A DNA stretch of 64,000 nt. It comes from Porphyra umbilicalis. Its lineage: Eukaryota > Rhodophyta > Bangiophyceae > Bangiales > Bangiaceae. Location: contig KV918826.1 of the NCBI GenBank assembly GCA_002049455.2, forward strand, positions 229,938 to 293,937, written 5' to 3'. Shown in pieces: positions 43,222-54,333 of the stretch (within the stretch, counting starts at the first letter, position 1; every line of letters starts with the position of its first letter). Below the pieces are notes generated by a model, which did no database searches, was not told the DNA's origin, and was given only the letters and a program-made list of their open reading frames with translations. A program made the translations under genes and the position numbers.

Positions 43222-46145
43222 TTATCGCTCCTCCGAGAACGGCTCTCGCGCATACAACACAAAATGCACCCCTTCTCGCTCCAGACTCCCGACCACCGCG
43301 TCCAGCGACGCGGCTGGCGCGTAGTAGCGCACCCCGTCCGCGCTAAAAAAACAATCAATCCCAAAGCGTTGCGCGGGGTAGCCGTAGCGCCCTTGCCGGT
43401 CGCGCGCAGACTTGATCCGCGTGAGGTAGGCAAAAGCCATTGGTTCTCCATCGACAAACACAACGGCGTAGTGAAGTGCCGCAGCATAGGTGGTCACAGG
43501 CACGTCCACCTCCTGACCGTCAGACCGCCGCCGCTTCTCCGTGGAATTAATTCGAAGGAGATAATTGGGGCGGCGATGTTTGGTACAGTCCGAACCGGCC
43601 GGCCGCGACCCTGCCAATTTTCCGTCCACAAGCTTGAGTCGGAAGAACTTCATCGCCAAAATGGCGGCTGGCACGTCCGCAACGCCAGCGACAGCGAGCG
43701 CCTCCCGCATGCTGGCCAGCTCTGCGTCAGCGAGGTGGGCCACAGCAGAGCGAGGAGGCAGCAGGGTTACAGCCTCGCCCCCGCCCACAGATACCACGAC
43801 GCTACCGCGGGGGGGGCCTTCGCCCCGCGGCGCCTTGCCGGTCGCCTCTCTCCACTGCACCGGTGCGTACGTCTGCCCAAACGCCGTTACCAGCTCAGCC
43901 TGAGTCCGTCGCATCAGGCTGGCGGTGAGGTTGGCGCTCGGGCTGGAGTGCGAGTGGACGAGTGGCCCGAGCTCCCCGATTTTACGCTCCGCCGGGAATT
44001 GCCACGAAACCCAGGCCGGCCCGCACGCGCGCATGTTTGGCACGATGTCCAGCACAGCGGCGATAACTGACCGGCACAACGGGAGGCGCGCATAGGTACC
44101 GCGGTACACGTTGCGGTAGTACCGGCGCACAAACCGCTGCAGTCGACTCTCGACGTCGTCAATTTCCGGTGGGGAGAGGCCGCGGGGACGGAAGAGGATG
44201 CGGCACGCTTTGCACAGCGTCCTCAGCATTGCGTAGTGCGAGTCGGGAATTCGACCCGCCAACAGGACTTCAGCAGTCGAAACCAACCAGTACATCCAGT
44301 CCACGGCCTTAAACGACCGGAATTGAGTGTCGATGTTGCGTAGCGATCGAGCTTGGGCTCGGGGCACCGTGCGCCGTGCCCCGACCATCTCGCGGCCAAT
44401 GAGCGCTACGGTCGCTGCAGGCAACACATAGTCCTCATTAGCTGTCCCCTCAACCGGTACCTTACCAGCGAACAGCTTCCAAAGGAGAGGGGCGACGTTT
44501 TGCAACAGCAAATGCATCACGTCATACGGAGCCCTGGCGGGACCAGGGCTCCATGTGCGTGTCAGGTGCGGGTACGCCAGTCGCATTGCCTCAGACGGGG
44601 CAAAGAACAGCGAGTGTCCTTTGATCCCTGACAATTTGGAGAGCCGGTTCTGGTGGGCCTGCGACCGACCTGTCACCCGAGCCTCCTCCACCGCTGCAGC
44701 ATCACGGGCGAAGCTCTCGGCCGTCCTTCGCGGGACAGTACAATTGCGAACAGCAAACAGCACCGTTCCATGGGGACAAGTAGGGTCCACCGGAGGAAAG
44801 TAGTGGTGGTTGCTGGCCGCGTGGTGCACCCCGTGAAATTCACGACCCCGGTTCGGCGAGTAGCCACCAGACCCGGTCGTATTCAGCAGCTTATCGCCAG
44901 CCGGCATATCCGTCGTAAATTGGACCGGATGGGCCCGCAAGACAATCGGTTCCGAGGTACCAGCGACGCGAATACCAGGAATGCCCCGCGCCAGCTCGTT
45001 CAACTCCTCCGCCAGAGGGTGCAGAAACGACTCCAGATCGACAGGCTGTCGAGGCCCGGGTGTAATGGCCACGACAATTTGACACACATTGCGCGTCCTT
45101 GCACCTGGTGGCAGGTTAAGAACAGTCACAATGATGGGCCAGCCCTGAAATCCTCCTTGGCGCCATGCCTCAAAACCGTCCGTGGAAATGCTGAGAGCAA
45201 TGTCGGTGTCCTTCGTAAAAAGGCCAGCACGAACCGCCGCGAGGAAGACAAGGCCATGGTACCAGTCATGGAGTCCCTCCTTTTGCTTCCCGTCCGCACA
45301 GGCGGCGGCCGCCTGGCGCGCGCTGTTCATGCCGGCCATAATGTCAGGACCCAAAGTTGGGTCACTGAGCATATTGACGAGCCACCCTGTCAGCGGCCAG
45401 TATGTCATTTGCCGCACCGGCTGCCCGTTGGCGGCGTACCGTGCAGCACCGCAGGCATCACATACCGTCTCTTCTGACCGGGTGTGCGTGAAGGCGACGC
45501 AGCCATTGACGCAGCAGTCCACCTGACGCCGCTCAACATTGACGCTTGCCTCAATGAACTTTCTCATGAGGTACGGAGTTCGATACTTAGCCTTGCATGC
45601 GCGCAGCTTAAGCAGATCTGCAAACGCCTCCTCGGTGAGATCATGGTTCACAGAGTAAGTAAACATCGCCAAGTCTTCGGCGTTCTCGGCAAATTGAGTC
45701 ACGGGAAGCTGTACCTCGTTGGAGCTTACAGAGTCCTGGATTACAGGGTCTGGCAACCCAATCAGCTCCGCAGCAGGACCGGCTTCGTCGGCAGGCTCCT
45801 CCACGACAAAAGCGGCGGCCTGAGGGAGCTATCCTCGCTGCAAGCAGCGGCCCCCCCATCAGCCGTGTGATCAGGTCCTGGTGGACAGTCCGCGCCCGCA
45901 GTCTCCCCCCCTCCCCCCCCCCCAGAGCCGGTGGCCAGATCGGCCAGAGGCTCGTCCCCGTCCGTGTCCGTGTTACTTCCAGTGGGGCCCGCAGAGCCAC
46001 CACCAGAGACACTTTCTCCTGTCAGCCGGCGCCGCTTGTTCGCCTGATGGCGGAACCATGTCCTCTTGGACACCAGACAGGGAGGGTCTTCACCGTCACC
46101 CGTACAGGCGTCGCAATCGCACAGGCGCCGGCTGTCAGTGGGCAT
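43222..46145 (-). CDS. CACTA-2 Tnp2-family transposase, one frame change
   Basis: Homologue of the CACTA-1 transposase over its whole length. The N-terminal part (ATG 46145) reads MPTDSRRLCDCDACTGDG with the same early Cys cluster and a basic KRRRLTG stretch. The main 861-codon frame carries the CC..GC...CDACG zinc-ribbon-like segment and both catalytic aspartates (STDGFEAW and APYDVMHLLLQNVAPLLWK). It ends LYAREPFSEER. The two frames overlap between about 45762 and 45829, where one base must be gained or a small intron removed. An acceptor-like CTCCCTCAG lies at 45820-45828. No long homopolymer lies at the junction, so decay of this copy is possible. Expected product is about 970 residues. 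Confidence 0.85.
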
Positions 46146-46549
46146 TTTGTGCCTGTAGACGGACCGGGGGAGGACGTGAGGAGGACGGAAGAGGGGAGTA
46201 GCAGGGGACTGGGGGGGGTTGAGGGGAGAGGGGGGTCAAGGGGCGACGGCAGGTAGCGTCCGGCGGGGGCGCCGACGCGGCAGCTTTCGGTGGGGACGAC
46301 GATGAGACAGCACCGAGCGCGGCAGCAAGATGGGAGAGCCCGAGAATGCCGGCACTGCGGCGACGGGGGCACCGACTAAATAGACATGCCGACGGCTCTT
46401 CGTCCAATGAGACGAAAGAACCGCCTCATCAAGTCGCGGAATGCGGTTGTCTTTACAGCGGTTCGACGAATGCAGTCGAAGGATCACTGTCCATGTCCGT
46501 CGCGGTCTCCTGTGTTCCTGTCCAGGGAGAGCCCAGGAAAACTGGCCTG

Positions 46550-46689
46550 ACTGACCCGCGATTTTCAGGCACCCCGTTTGGCTACCTGCCCTGGCACCCC
46601 CCTGCGGGAGGAGTGCTGCTGAGAGGGTTGGGGAAACCCGCGATTTTCGTCCCATATTCCGCGATATCGCGGGTATATTTCTTGTAGGG
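46550..46689 (+). repeat. CACTA-2 right subterminal repeats and TIR
   Basis: ACCCGCGATTTTC appears at 46554 and 46636, then a perfect 14-bp palindrome CCGCGATATCGCGG at 46659-46672 within the terminal inverted repeat (46658-46689). Confidence 0.85.
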
Positions 46690-46889
46690 CGAACGCCGTC
46701 CCGAGCGCGCGCGACGAGGCCCTCAGAGCAGCCCAGCTGCCGCGCCGCCTGTCTCACCGCCATCTCACGCGCGCGCAGCAGAGGTAGCAAGCTGTCCAGC
46801 AGTACTTCCTGGTCTTTGGTGAGACCGCGGGTAGGCTGGGCCATGACGGGCTGCCCACGGCGGGCAGTGGGCTGGCCGCCTGGAGCCAT
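46690..46889 (-). pseudogene. Small helix-rich frame cut by CACTA-2
   Basis: From ATG 46889 on minus, about 66 residues run into the transposon: LTKDQEVLLDSLLPLLRARE then MAVRQAARQLGCSEGLVARARD. This reads like a helix-turn-helix (transposase or recombinase type). After excision it would continue only 24 codons in frame. The opposite strand is also open. It may be a remnant of another mobile-element gene used as a landing site. Confidence 0.35.
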
Positions 46890-47476
46890 GGTGTCCAACA
46901 GCACAGGGCAACGAGTGTGCGCGTCACGCAGGTGGGTGGGGAAGTGAGAGGAGGCAAGGGAGGGGAGGGAAAGGAAGGAAAACTGCTGCACTCGCTGGAG
47001 CCGAGACGACGGGCGTGGCCACAACGGCGGATGATATGGGGTTCCACCTGCGCCTTGTCGAGCCAACTGGACCCCAGCAGCCGGGCCTCAGAGGGACGGG
47101 GGGCACGTCTGTCTCTCCTCCGAGCTGGGGCCAGCCGACCGCCTGGGGAGGCTGGCTTCTGTCGTGAGAACGAGACAGAAGGACGTCGCCGTGCTCATGC
47201 AGTCACATGAACAGCACGTCTGTGTCCGTGGAGCACGCAATACGGATGAGTGCGACGCAGAACTGAGTGCAACCGAAGCGGGAGACGTCAGGCAGTCTCA
47301 TGAGCCCTTGACATCCCCGAATCAGCGACGCTCATGGTGACTTTTGTCTCTGTTATTTCTTGCAAAGAGCCTGTTGAAGCGCTCCGTTCAGTCCTGAGTC
47401 CACGAAGTCTCGCTCGAACACATCAGAATCGCAGCTGTAAGGGGGCCCCGTGATTGGTCACACTCTCCATGATTGC
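46890..47476. other. Intergenic, no gene seen
   Basis: G/A-rich purine tracts (46925-46980) and otherwise unremarkable sequence with no supported frame. Confidence 0.5.
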
Positions 47477-47614
47477 GTACAGCCGTTCTCTCAAAAATCC
47501 CGCACTCCAACTGTTCCAAAAGAGTGCCAAATCGGCCTCTGAGGTGTCGTAGAGGCCGATTTGGCACTGTTTTGCAACAGTTGGAGTGCGGGATTTTTGA
47601 GAGAACGGCTGTAC
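47477..47614. repeat. Long hairpin, 64-bp arms, 10-nt loop
   Basis: Arms 47477-47540 and 47551-47614 are reverse complements with only two mismatches. The loop is GAGGTGTCGT. Both ends are GTACAGCC/GGCTGTAC. No target duplication is clear. It is either a foldback MITE or a precursor of small RNAs; transcription is needed to decide. Confidence 0.93.
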
Positions 47615-48047
47615 ACTCCCAGTAGATGCAAAGCCCAATGGATTCGGTAGGCGTGCCCCCCCGTGTGCGCGCGCGCTCGTGACCCCCAACCGCAGAGCCG
47701 GCAGACGCCGACGCGGCTTCCGACCCGCCGCCCCCACAGCCGTCCCACCACTCAGCCACCCCACCCCGCAGCCGCCCCACCCCACAACCGCAGCTGCCGC
47801 CGCCGCCACGGTCGCCGCCGCCGCCACCGCCGCCGCCGCCCCAACCGTCGGCACAGCCGCCGTCGCAGCCACCCAACGCGTGACCCGTCGCGTCTCGCAC
47901 GGGCGCGCTCCTCTGGTCACGACGCGAATGCCCGTGCCGACCGCCACGCCGCCCACGTCACACGCGGCCTGCCGCGACCCGCACCCGTGGGCCACCCGCG
48001 CCGGGGTCGCCCGCAGGCATGGCTGCCGCCGCGGAGACTAATTTAAT

Positions 48048-49091
48048 TTAGGCGGCTATGATGAGCGGAGCAGACTCAGGTGCGACATCATCCCCCCCAC
48101 CCCCCCCCCTGCACCACGCCACCAAATCCCGAGGCCCCACACACCACCGCCACGCACCGACGGCCGCAGCGGCAACGAGCAGCATCGGAGCCGCTGCCGC
48201 AACGACAATTACCGCGTCGGGCGCGTCGGTCGGCAGGGAACGCATGGCGGCGGCGGCACCTGCCACCGCCACCGCCGCGGCAGCGGTACTCGCCAACACC
48301 CACCCTATCACCAGGACGCTGGTGCGGGCGGCCGCCGGGCGGGCGGCTGCCCACGTCCACACGGAGCCGCCGGGGTCGACGGCAGTTCCCACAGCGGAGT
48401 CCACCCCGCGGGCGGCCGCCCCCCACCAGCCATCCGGGGCCGGCATCGGCAGCGCTACGGAGCGCGCGATGCCGATAGCGACCGCCGCTTGAAGCGCAAA
48501 GGCGCAGGCGGCGGCCGCCGCGACGCGCGCGTTTGGTTCCATACCCACCGGCACGCCGCCTGCGGCAAGCAGGAGGGCGACTGCGGCCGCCGCCTCAACG
48601 GCACACACCCCCGCCAGGCGCAGCCGCAAGGCCGCCTTGGCGCCCGTTGCCGGCTGGCGCCAGCCGGCCGTCTGCCACGCGGCGAGTAGCAGCATCGCCT
48701 TGACGGCGGTCACACTGCCGACGGCCGCGACGAGCGGCGTGGCGACGGTGAGCGCGACGAGAAACGCGGTAACGTCAGTCGCAAGCGCCGCGGAGAGGGT
48801 GGTGTGCGTAATGGGGCCGTTCGCGAGCGACCGCCAAGTGCTGTCGGTGGCGGCGGCCGACAAGCAGGTGGTGACCATGGCGGGGAGCTGCTGCGTCAGT
48901 TGGAATTCGATCATCCCCGCGGCCATTGCCATGCCCGCGGTGACGACGGAAATGACGACGGCGGCCGAGCTAAACGCCGCGGGCAGGCGGGCGACCGCCA
49001 CGTCGGCCGGCCGCACGCCCGTGCTGACATTTTCGGAACGGCGGGTTGTCTCATCGGCCGGAAAAGGGGGGAGCGCCGCCACGCCGTCCAT
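48048..49091 (-). CDS. Multipass membrane protein of unknown family
   Basis: A 347-residue integral membrane protein starts at ATG 49091 (MDGVAALPPFPADETTRR). After a soluble N-terminal 40 residues there are about seven hydrophobic helices rich in Ala/Val: SAAVVISVVTAGMAMAAGM, VTAFLVALTVATPLVAAVGS, AAAAVALLLAAGGV and VIVVAAAAPMLLVAAAA among them. The C-terminal tail (WCRGGGGGDDVAPESAPLIIAA) is probably cytosolic. Conserved-looking loops include TQQLPAMVTTCLSAAATDSTWRSL. The same frame is open to an ATG at 49595, but that extension contains direct repeats and no conserved look. I cannot assign a transporter or channel family. GC-rich codon use matches the host genes. Confidence 0.65.
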   Translation of the reverse strand: MDGVAALPPFPADETTRRSENVSTGVRPADVAVARLPAAFSSAAVVISVVTAGMAMAAGMIEFQLTQQLPAMVTTCLSAAATDSTWRSLANGPITHTTLSAALATDVTAFLVALTVATPLVAAVGSVTAVKAMLLLAAWQTAGWRQPATGAKAALRLRLAGVCAVEAAAAVALLLAAGGVPVGMEPNARVAAAAACAFALQAAVAIGIARSVALPMPAPDGWWGAAARGVDSAVGTAVDPGGSVWTWAAARPAAARTSVLVIGWVLASTAAAAVAVAGAAAAMRSLPTDAPDAVIVVAAAAPMLLVAAAAVGAWRWCVGPRDLVAWCRGGGGGDDVAPESAPLIIAA

Positions 49092-51266
49092 TGTCGCGGG
49101 CAGGGCCACGGGGGGGGCGGAGCGATCCGCGTCGTGGTGCGTGCCGTGGGGTGGCGCGCGTTCGCCGAGGGGGCACGCCGCGACGGGGCGGCGGGCGCAG
49201 ACGAGTAGGGGGCGCTCAGTGTCTTGACGCACTACCATGCAGAGGGCCACTACAAGCGGGCGCCCGTGCTGCCGCCTTTTCGGCGTGGGGGGGGGGGGGG
49301 GTCTTGGGCGGCGATCTTGCTTCTGACGTCGGGGTGAGGTCGCAGACGCTGTCGCGCCTCCGTCAACGAGGTCAGGGGCCTCGACTGGGCAGCCCAGCCG
49401 TCTCGTGAAGGCAGCATGACGTGGCCCGGCAGGCCGCTGCAGGGGCCTCGACGAGGCAGTCCAGCGGGGCAAGTTGGATCCCTGCTGGACCACCCCGTTC
49501 GAGGCCCATGACCCTTTCATAGTCTGACAGATCATCAACCACAGAACTAAAATACATACAGTACTGTATATCCGTCTATCTTTCCCCGTTCTCATGAAAA
49601 TTTTGACCGCACGAGAAGCAAAAGAGTTTCAGGCCCAGTCTGGACGACGGGCTGTGTGGCCCATTAAAAACGGCACGCTCAGAACGAGCATGCACGCGTG
49701 TCCACCAATGAGCGCACGCCGTTCCAATCACGCACCCTCTTTCTTGGCTTTTCGCCGCGGAATGGTGTCTCCGCTATTTAGGGTTGTTAAAGCGGACAGG
49801 AAAAAAAAGACGGACGCAGACACGGACCGTCCGAGACGGTCCGCTTCGTCCGCTTCGTCTCATTGGGTGCATCTGAGATCTCCAACGATTGTCCTTCGCC
49901 GTCTGATTGGTCTCTCATCCACACTCAGCCGATGCTGTCGTTTCGCGGACACTTGCTGTAATGGCTTGTGATCCGAGACTGTGCTGTTTCTGTCGGCCAC
50001 CCCCTCCCACGGGGCTGCCGAGCTTTACGTAACGTGACGGCCGGGGGGGGTCTACCGTTTGAGCATTACGGACCGTCCGGAATGCGTCCGATGGGAAACG
50101 GACAGGCGTGGGACCGTCGTCAAGATCGGGGGTAGGGAGTGGAATCGGGGTGGATTCCACCTCAATCGCACGCGGTCCCACGCTTGATTCCAGCTCATGA
50201 GAGGGGGTGGGCCCCTTCTCGGAGGGGCCCAATCGTCCATGTATTTGATAAAACAAGTTGGTCCCCCAGGGCAGGGACCAGGTAGCGAAGCTTCCACTTT
50301 TCGTGAGAACACAGACACACAGTTTGGGAAAAAGCCAGTAGTCACCAGTGCGCATCCACCAGTTCTTGACATTCAATCAGATTGACTTGGAGATAGCCTC
50401 ACAGGACAGATCTCGATGAGCTGAGTCGAACGGTGTGTCCAACTCCAAAATAACGTTTGCTCAAACAATAAGGATTCTATCCTAAGGCGCCAAATGTGTT
50501 TCCCGTCACACGAGCGAGTGCTTCACCCATTCTACAAATATTGTTGGGATGACTGACAGAGCAATTAACTTATCATGTGATGCAGTATTCAGCATAATGG
50601 TTGTACATCGGGGGAGCGTCTCTTTTTGATGCTGCCATAGAATTCCGAGCTTCAGCACTGTAATGAGGCCTTTCGTTCTGCTCCTTCACTGTTCTAACCA
50701 CGACGTCGTTGGGTCCCTTTCCTCTTTCCCAGTTGTTGTTGTGTCCCTTTGTCTTCTCCAGTTAAAGCGTCCCCATTGTCGGTCCCCATTTGGTATCTTC
50801 ATCTTCGTCGTATGATTCTCAGCACAAAGAAATGGTCAGCAAGGCAGACAAGCGAAGCACCCGGCGCGCCGCCACACGCAGGGGGAGGTCGGCAGCAGAG
50901 GCGATCAGTTGCCTCAAGAAAAGAAGAACAGAAGAGTAAACAACCCGGCTGGGGCTCGGGGGGGGACGGGGAAGGACGAGGAACACATTGAAGAAAAAAC
51001 GTACCTGAGTGCAGCGCAACGTGCATGGTGTGCGGAGGGGGGAAAGGGGGAGGGGGAAAGAAATGGGCGGATGCGGCGCGCGGGGGCAAAGAAAGGGGCG
51101 GATGTGGCGAGCGCGTCCAAGAGAGAGCACGGTGGTGCGGTGACGACGATGGAGGGGTGCTGTGAAAGGCCCGACGGAGGGGCGAGATGGCGAGACGATG
51201 GAAGAGGGCGGAGACGCGGTGCTGATATGGCCGCAAAGATGCGCGCTGCTGACCATTTCGGGGCTC
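49092..51266. other. Gene-poor region
   Basis: Contains a direct repeat AGGGGCCTCGAC[T/G]...GGCAG..CCAGC at 49374 and 49439, then a long stretch of balanced composition with short interrupted frames. No gene is supported. Confidence 0.5.
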
Positions 51267-51729
51267 TTGTGTGGAGTATTCCTGATCCCCAAATTCTGTC
51301 CTCATGGCCCCGGAACGGTAGTGGAACGGCAATGAATGCAGATCTCTCATTGGTCGAGCAGTCCGACAGCAGTGCATGTCCGGCCCGATCTTTACAGAAT
51401 GTGCCCGTACGGCCCCCAATCGCACAATCGACGCCTTCGTTTTTCTGCACTTTTCTGCGTATCTCCCAGAAAATCTCAATATCCCAACGATTGCGTGCCG
51501 GTTGCTCCCTTGACACGGAAGGGATCGGAAGAAAATCTCAACAAAAAGAAGGATCTCGGTTCTGCACGGCAGAGGCGGAGGGAGAGCCAATAGGACGCCT
51601 CAGATTCGTGCTGAGCAGCTGTTTACGGCTGCGTTTAACCAATAGATGGCCAGTTCCACAAGAACCGTACCGCCAGGAACCGTTCCTGGTCGACGAGGAC
51701 AGAATTGGGGGATCAGCAATACAGTGGGG
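51267..51729. mobile_element. Putative foldback/MITE with about 50-bp inverted ends
   Basis: Inverted repeats at 51267-51320 and 51677-51729 share TGATCCCC(A/C)AATTCTGTCCTC and CCAGGAACGGT-type blocks, about 75-80% similar by eye. The 360-bp interior has no gene. Target duplication is not clear, so limits are approximate. Confidence 0.45.
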
Positions 51730-53573
51730 GTTCCAGGAAGGCATCTGTAAACGCTGTTGAAGAAAGCTGTAATCGCTTGCATGTGTAATCCTTCTGGACC
51801 AGAGCGATCGTAGGCCATCGAATGCTGAAACGTGGATACGCGTGATTGGGCGTACAGATGGGATCATCCAATCACATGGCCTAGAGGATGACCATCAAAC
51901 AGACCAGGGCCATCAATTTCATGCAACGTGGCTGCCTGAGCGTTGAGAACGCGAATGGAACCCTACTAGAAGCTTCGCTAATAAAATACAACGTACTTGC
52001 ATGATATCCAGACTTACATGAGATGTATTGTTTGTGAGGGTAGGGCGTGACGGCGAGAGCGCGGCACGTGCGCATCCACAGCGAAGCTGTCCTCCTTCGG
52101 CGTCTTGGTGTCGCCCCCTGCCTCTAGGGACGCCGCCATAGCTTCCTGCTGGTAGGCGCTGCGGCTCTTCCCAGTCCTCCCCCATTCGGCCGCCGCAGTC
52201 GTGTCGGAGGAACTGTACAGTTGCTCTTGTATAGCAGCTGGCCTTCTCGGCTGGTGTCGCCTCACACCCCCACCTTCTCACGCACCCACCCCGCACCCCA
52301 TCCCCAAGTGCCCTGTCGCCAGAAAGCGCGTGGAGGGGCCTCTGGTGGCACCATCCGACGCCTTTCAAAGAAGCGCACTGGGGGCGCGGCCGTTCCCGCG
52401 GATGGCCGCAGGTTCCTGTGGCAGCATCTGTCAAAACATGGCGGCCGCTAATCATGCAGGAGCGACCACCACGAAGCACATGCGACAGAGCTCTGCAGCT
52501 GAAACATGGCGCGGCTCTTTGATGTCTCGTTCATGTCTCGGGCGCCGCTCTTAAGAGTTCCGCCGCGCCCACGATGCTGGCTACTCCCATGCACTTTCCC
52601 ATCCTTGGCATCATGCACTTTCCCATCCTTGGCATCCCAACCTGCTATCTGTTTCCGAGGCCACCGGCTCCCACGGCTCGCTTTATACTAGCAATAGGAA
52701 CAAGAAGAGTTGTGCAGCTGTTTTGTACAATGTCGCTGCTGTTGGCCGCTCCCACTGAAACGCCCCCCCAGCCGGCAGCCGCCGCTCACAACGCGCGCTG
52801 TTTCCTTTGACCACCGCTGCGAGTTTCAGGCGCCACTGCAGAGGCAGTCGCTGTACCACTCCGGTTACGGCGAAGGCCAACTACGACTGGCTGCCGACCG
52901 GTCCTCGTGGGCTGCCGGCGTGACCCCCCGGCCGCCACCTGGAACCAGGTGGTGCTTCCGCGGGCTGCTGTTGTCTATGTCGCTGAATTGGAAGCACATG
53001 TGGACGGGGTACTTGGCCAGACGAGCGTGGGGTTGGAGCGGAGGGGTGGCAAAGGCAAGGGGTTAAGCGCAAGGCGGAGGTGGGCGTTTAGGCGAGACGC
53101 AGAGCGGAGGGCACAGGGGTGGGGGTTGCTGCAGAAATCTCAGGCGTCTGGAAAACGTCCTTCTAACGAGGGATACATGATGGCAGCGTGCCCAGCAACC
53201 AACAACGGACAGATGTAGCCCCGAAGACGTCGCGTAGGATGCCGTGTACACGGCAGATCGCGACTGACACTGACCATTCCAGTGGATCACATGGTACCTC
53301 GTGCCAGCCCAGCACTGTCCAATCCAGAGTATTGCGTGTTTGCTGCCTCGTTCGAGCCGAACACTGCTCAATCCAGTGGATTGCCCTCCCCCCCGCCGCC
53401 GCCGCCGCCCCTTCCGTACGCGGTGAGTGTCTACGGCAGCCGGCCCGCCGGCCACGGCCGTTGGCGCGTCGGCAGCGGCGGCGGCACCGCCCGCCGGCGC
53501 CTGCCAGCGGCGGGCGGCGGCGGTGTGGGGCGACGGCGCAAGGGGACGGGGGGGGGGGGGGGGGGGAGGGGGG
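51730..53573. other. Gene-poor region with one unproven exon-like frame
   Basis: On minus, 52014-52265 is open without an ATG. Its product is hydrophilic (GKSRSAYQQEAMAASLEAGG), possibly an exon, but unproven. The second copy of the 6628 dispersed repeat lies at 53249-53345. Tandem pieces ATGCACTTTCCCATCCTTGGC occur twice near 52583 and 52613. Confidence 0.4.
53249..53345 (+). repeat. Dispersed repeat, copy 2 of 2
   Basis: Matches 6628-6715: GTGTACACGGCAGAT, GACTGACACTGA, ACTGTCCAATCCAG in the same order. Further CACTG-CCAATCCAGTGG sub-repeats continue to 53385. Confidence 0.65.
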
Positions 53574-53711
53574 GACGCGACGGGGGCGGGGGGTGTGTGC
53601 TCCCCGCCCTCGCCTCCGCCGCGCGCCCGCCGACGCGGCGGTGACGCGACGGGGGCGGGGGGGGTGTGCCCCGCGCCCCCGCCACCGCCGCGCGCCCGCC
53701 GACGTGGCGGT
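53574..53711. repeat. 69-bp tandem duplication
   Basis: Two units begin GACGCGACGGGGGCGGGG at 53574 and 53643, in GC-rich sequence after an 18-G run (53549-53566). Confidence 0.75.
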
Positions 53712-54333
53712 GCCGCCGCCGGCGGCGGTGGCGGCTGGCGCCTGCCCCCCGCCCGCCCGTTGCGGCGCGACTCACCACCGGCGGGGGTGGGGTGGCGGCG
53801 CCACGTACCACGCGGTGGGGGCGGCGCGCCTGTCATCCCCGCCGCGCCGCCGCCGCCGCGGTGCCGGCGGGGGCGCGACGGCCGTTGCACACCCCCCGTG
53901 GGAGGGGTCTGCTCCGCAGCCAAACGCGTCCCCCACGCGGCCCGCCGCGCGCGCCACGCCGGCGCGCGGGCGGTGCAAGCGGCGGTGCCGCGTCTCCCGT
54001 GCCCCCCCCCCCCCCCCCCACCGACACACGCGCGGTGGGGTGCCCCTTTGCCGCTGCGAGCCCCCCCGGCGCGCCCCGTCGGCGGACGCGGGGGGCGCTT
54101 AAAACGGCGCCCGGCGGGCGCCCGTCTTGGCCGACAGCCCCTGCCGGCAGTAGCGACGCGGCCCGCTGCCCCCCCCCGCCGCCGCCCGTCTCCTCCTCTC
54201 GCCGCCCGGTCGTCGCACCGCCAACCGAGTGCCCGCGGCAGCCCGTCGCCCGTCGTCCCCCCCTCCCCCCTTCGCGTGCGAACGCCGCTTGTCCCTCCTC
54301 CGCGCCCCGTCGGCGACGCCCGACCCGGGCGCC

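Larger units (their letters stand above)
40399..46689 (-). mobile_element. CACTA-2, complete En/Spm-type transposon
   Basis: A 6291-bp element in the opposite orientation to CACTA-1. Left end CCCTACAAGGAAAATAACCG, right end (complement) CCCTACAAGAAATATACCCG, about 30 bp of inverted similarity. It is flanked by the 3-bp duplication CGA (40396-40398 and 46690-46692). Subterminal motifs are CCGCGATAT/CCGCGATTT (40416, 40498, 40526, 40540, 46556, 46638, 46660), quite different from those of CACTA-1. It encodes a Tnp2 transposase and an accessory protein, both on minus, the same order as in CACTA-1. Because the transposase frame changes once, autonomy is uncertain. Confidence 0.93.

Noticed and set aside
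43021-44070. Plus-strand 349-codon frame inside CACTA-2
   Set aside because: Antisense of the transposase, which carries recognisable motifs on minus.
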